Source: Mycobacterium sp. (lineage in GTDB: Bacteria; Actinomycetota; Actinomycetes; Mycobacteriales; Mycobacteriaceae). Taken from it: a DNA stretch of 6,782 nucleotides. The stretch lies in contig JAFAQO010000589.1 of the NCBI GenBank assembly GCA_019246375.1, positions 1 to 6,782 of the forward strand, read 5' to 3'. The first letter of the stretch is position 1. Every line of letters begins with the position of its first letter. Both the position numbers and the translations under genes were made by a program. The notes under the pieces are model-generated. The model did no database searches. It worked only from the letters and a program-made list of their open reading frames with translations, and had not been told where the DNA came from. This document shows, one piece after another, positions 5,744-6,782 of this stretch.

Positions 5744-5750
5744 CTCCTCT
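5744..5750 (-). promoter_or_regulatory. Ribosome binding site that fixes the first CMD gene's start
   Basis: AGAGGAG on the minus strand lies eight bases before the ATG at 5733-5735. It is the best Shine-Dalgarno match upstream of this gene and favours this start over the longer in-frame alternative at 5834. Confidence 0.75.
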
Positions 5751-5767
5751 GTGGCGAGTCTGAAATG

Positions 5768-5806
5768 TGGTTGGCACCAGCATTGGGCAACGGCGCACAC
5801 CAACCA
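5768..5806. repeat. Inverted repeat TGGTTGG/CCAACCA in the divergent regulatory region
   Basis: TGGTTGG (5768-5774) and CCAACCA (5800-5806) are perfect 7-bp inverted copies with a 25-bp gap. The half-sites are about three helical turns apart, centre to centre, so a multimeric regulator could bind both. GCACCAG also recurs nearby as a direct repeat (5774-5780 and 5817-5823). Binding is inferred, not shown. Confidence 0.4.
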
Positions 5807-5820
5807 ACGTCAAAACGCAC

Positions 5821-5838
5821 CAGATTTGATGCAATCTG
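5821..5838. promoter_or_regulatory. Candidate operator palindrome CAGATT-N6-AATCTG
   Basis: A perfect 6-bp inverted repeat with a 6-bp spacer (5821-5826 and 5833-5838) sits between the divergent CMD operon and the PucR-type gene. Its centre is about 46 bp upstream of the presumed regulator transcription start and about 95 bp upstream of the first CMD start codon, a position suited to a shared regulator site. Autoregulation by the neighbouring regulator is the simplest guess. Confidence 0.45.
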
Positions 5839-5862
5839 CACCAACCTGCCGCGGGTTTGGTC

Positions 5863-5868
5863 TAGGCT
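5863..5868 (+). promoter_or_regulatory. -10 element (TAGGCT) for the regulator, implying a leaderless mRNA
   Basis: TAGGCT fits the actinobacterial TANNNT -10 pattern and ends eight bases before the ATG at 5877. Transcription would start at or within a base or two of the ATG. No Shine-Dalgarno site precedes the ATG, consistent with leaderless translation, which is common in mycobacteria. No good -35 box is seen, as expected if an activator is needed. Confidence 0.5.
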
Positions 5869-5876
5869 GCGCTCGC

Positions 5877-6782
5877 ATGGACTGGCAACGCCCGTCCGAA
5901 CCCGTGCGCGAGTTGATACGGCGGGGCGCCATGATGATTATCAATGCGCCGCAAGGCTGGATGGACGAGCTCGACGAGGCGATTCTGTCGTCGCCGCAGA
6001 TGCTGGTGATCGCCGACGACCCGGTGCTCGCGGAGTCGATTCGACGGGTCAATCGCGCCAACGTCCTGGCGTGGGCGGCGGCCAATGTTCGCGATCCGGG
6101 AGCCCCGGTGCCAGCCAATGTTGCGCCCGAGCTGCTGGCCGCCTCGCGTGATCTGGTGCGGCGAGGCCTTCACGAGTCGGCGGTGCGCGCCTATCGGATC
6201 GGCCAAAATGCCCTGTGGCAGCATTGGATGTCGATCGCCTTCCAGCTCACCTGCGATGCGCAGCAGTTGCGTGAGCTGTTGGAGGCGTCCGCGCAATCAC
6301 TGTTTTCGTTTATCGACGTCACCAATGCCGCGATCGCCGCCCAGATTCAGACCGAACGCGAGGAGCTGCGCGGCACTCACGCCGAGCGGCGCGAAGTCGT
6401 CGAGCTGATCATTGCCGGCGCGCCGATCAGCCCACAGAGCGCTGCCAGCCGGTTAGGCTACAACCTCGATCAAACCCACACTGCTGCTGTCATTTGGAGC
6501 AATCTCGCTGAATCGGACGCGAGTCAATTGGACCTGGTCTCAGAAAGATTGGCGCGCACTGCCCATGCCCATCGTCCGCTGAGCGTGATTGCTAGCGCGG
6601 CCACCCGCTGGGTGTGGATACCGGCACGGGTTGCGCCCGACCCGGCCCCGCTTGAGCAAGTCCTTAACGACCTGCGTGGGTTGCGTATCGCCATTGGGTC
6701 AACCGCGGATGGCATCGAGGGCTTTCGTCGCAGCCACCTGGATGCCCTGGCGACTCAGCGGCTGCTGGCTCACCTGCATTCC
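5877..6782 (+). CDS. PucR/CdaR-family transcriptional regulator, 3'-truncated by the window edge
   Basis: An open frame runs from the ATG at 5877 to the last base (302 codons, no stop). The N-terminal part (about 30-180) is helical, with VRAYRIGQNALWQHWM (103-118) and RREVVELIIAG (171-181), typical of actinobacterial PucR-type regulators. The part from about 190 onward has the GGDEF-like CdaR pattern: LGYNLDQTHTAAVIW (193-207) and IAIGSTADGIEGFRRSHLDA (271-290). The C-terminal PucR-type helix-turn-helix, normally about 60-80 residues, should lie just beyond the window. Members of this family usually respond to a catabolic substrate and often activate adjacent genes. It is divergent from the CMD/CMD/SMP-30 operon, so control of that operon is likely. 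The start is chosen from the -10 element immediately upstream; there is no ribosome binding site. Confidence 0.85.
   Translation, partial: MDWQRPSEPVRELIRRGAMMIINAPQGWMDELDEAILSSPQMLVIADDPVLAESIRRVNRANVLAWAAANVRDPGAPVPANVAPELLAASRDLVRRGLHESAVRAYRIGQNALWQHWMSIAFQLTCDAQQLRELLEASAQSLFSFIDVTNAAIAAQIQTEREELRGTHAERREVVELIIAGAPISPQSAASRLGYNLDQTHTAAVIWSNLAESDASQLDLVSERLARTAHAHRPLSVIASAATRWVWIPARVAPDPAPLEQVLNDLRGLRIAIGSTADGIEGFRRSHLDALATQRLLAHLHS

Noticed and set aside
5160..5834. Longer 224-residue version of the first CMD protein
   Set aside because: It would start within the divergent regulatory region near the palindrome, whereas AGAGGAG sits correctly before the ATG at 5733-5735.
1..6782. tRNA, rRNA, CRISPR array or complete IS element
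   Set aside because: I saw no cloverleaf, rRNA-like segment, regularly spaced repeats or intact transposase on reading both strands.

Overview
The window looks like chromosomal accessory DNA from a mycobacterium, most likely a non-tuberculous species. The DNA is GC-rich, Shine-Dalgarno sites are AGGAG-type, and the methyltransferase closely resembles the mycobacterial phthiotriol/phenolphthiotriol dimycocerosate methyltransferase family (Rv2952-like). Species cannot be fixed from this sequence alone.

Layout. (1) 1-1908, plus strand: the 3' part of a cytochrome P450 (start outside the window), a 144-bp gap with a strong hairpin and a possible 29-codon ORF, then a serine peptidase of the S51/cyanophycinase-like class. 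The small ORF's stop overlaps the peptidase GTG start as GTGA. (2) 1909-2255: no intact gene. It is a graveyard with the C-terminal end of an IS3-type transposase carrying an in-frame internal deletion, followed by a frame-broken RelE/ParE-like toxin remnant, both on the minus strand. (3) 2256-3095, minus strand: an intact SAM-dependent lipid methyltransferase. (4) 3096-3420: non-coding, with a 12-bp-period direct repeat and weak promoter-like sequence. (5) 3421-5735, minus strand: a three-gene operon of two carboxymuconolactone decarboxylase (CMD)-family proteins and an SMP-30/gluconolactonase-like beta-propeller, each with a clear Shine-Dalgarno site. A perfect 6-bp-stem hairpin sits directly after the second CMD gene. 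(6) 5736-5876: a divergent regulatory region. (7) 5877 to the end, plus strand: the N-terminal 302 residues of a PucR/CdaR-type regulator whose DNA-binding end lies outside the window.

The best-supported functional unit is region 5-7: a small catabolic or detoxifying module (two CMD-fold proteins plus a putative lactonase) under a divergently transcribed PucR-type regulator that may be translated from a leaderless mRNA. Its substrate is unknown. By analogy with the beta-ketoadipate pathway, where carboxymuconolactone decarboxylase and an enol-lactonase act in succession, a lactone intermediate is plausible but inferred. The P450/S51 pair is a second, more speculative unit. Its P450 lacks the usual acidic residue before the I-helix threonine, and its peptidase appears to lack a conserved acidic position of cyanophycinase.
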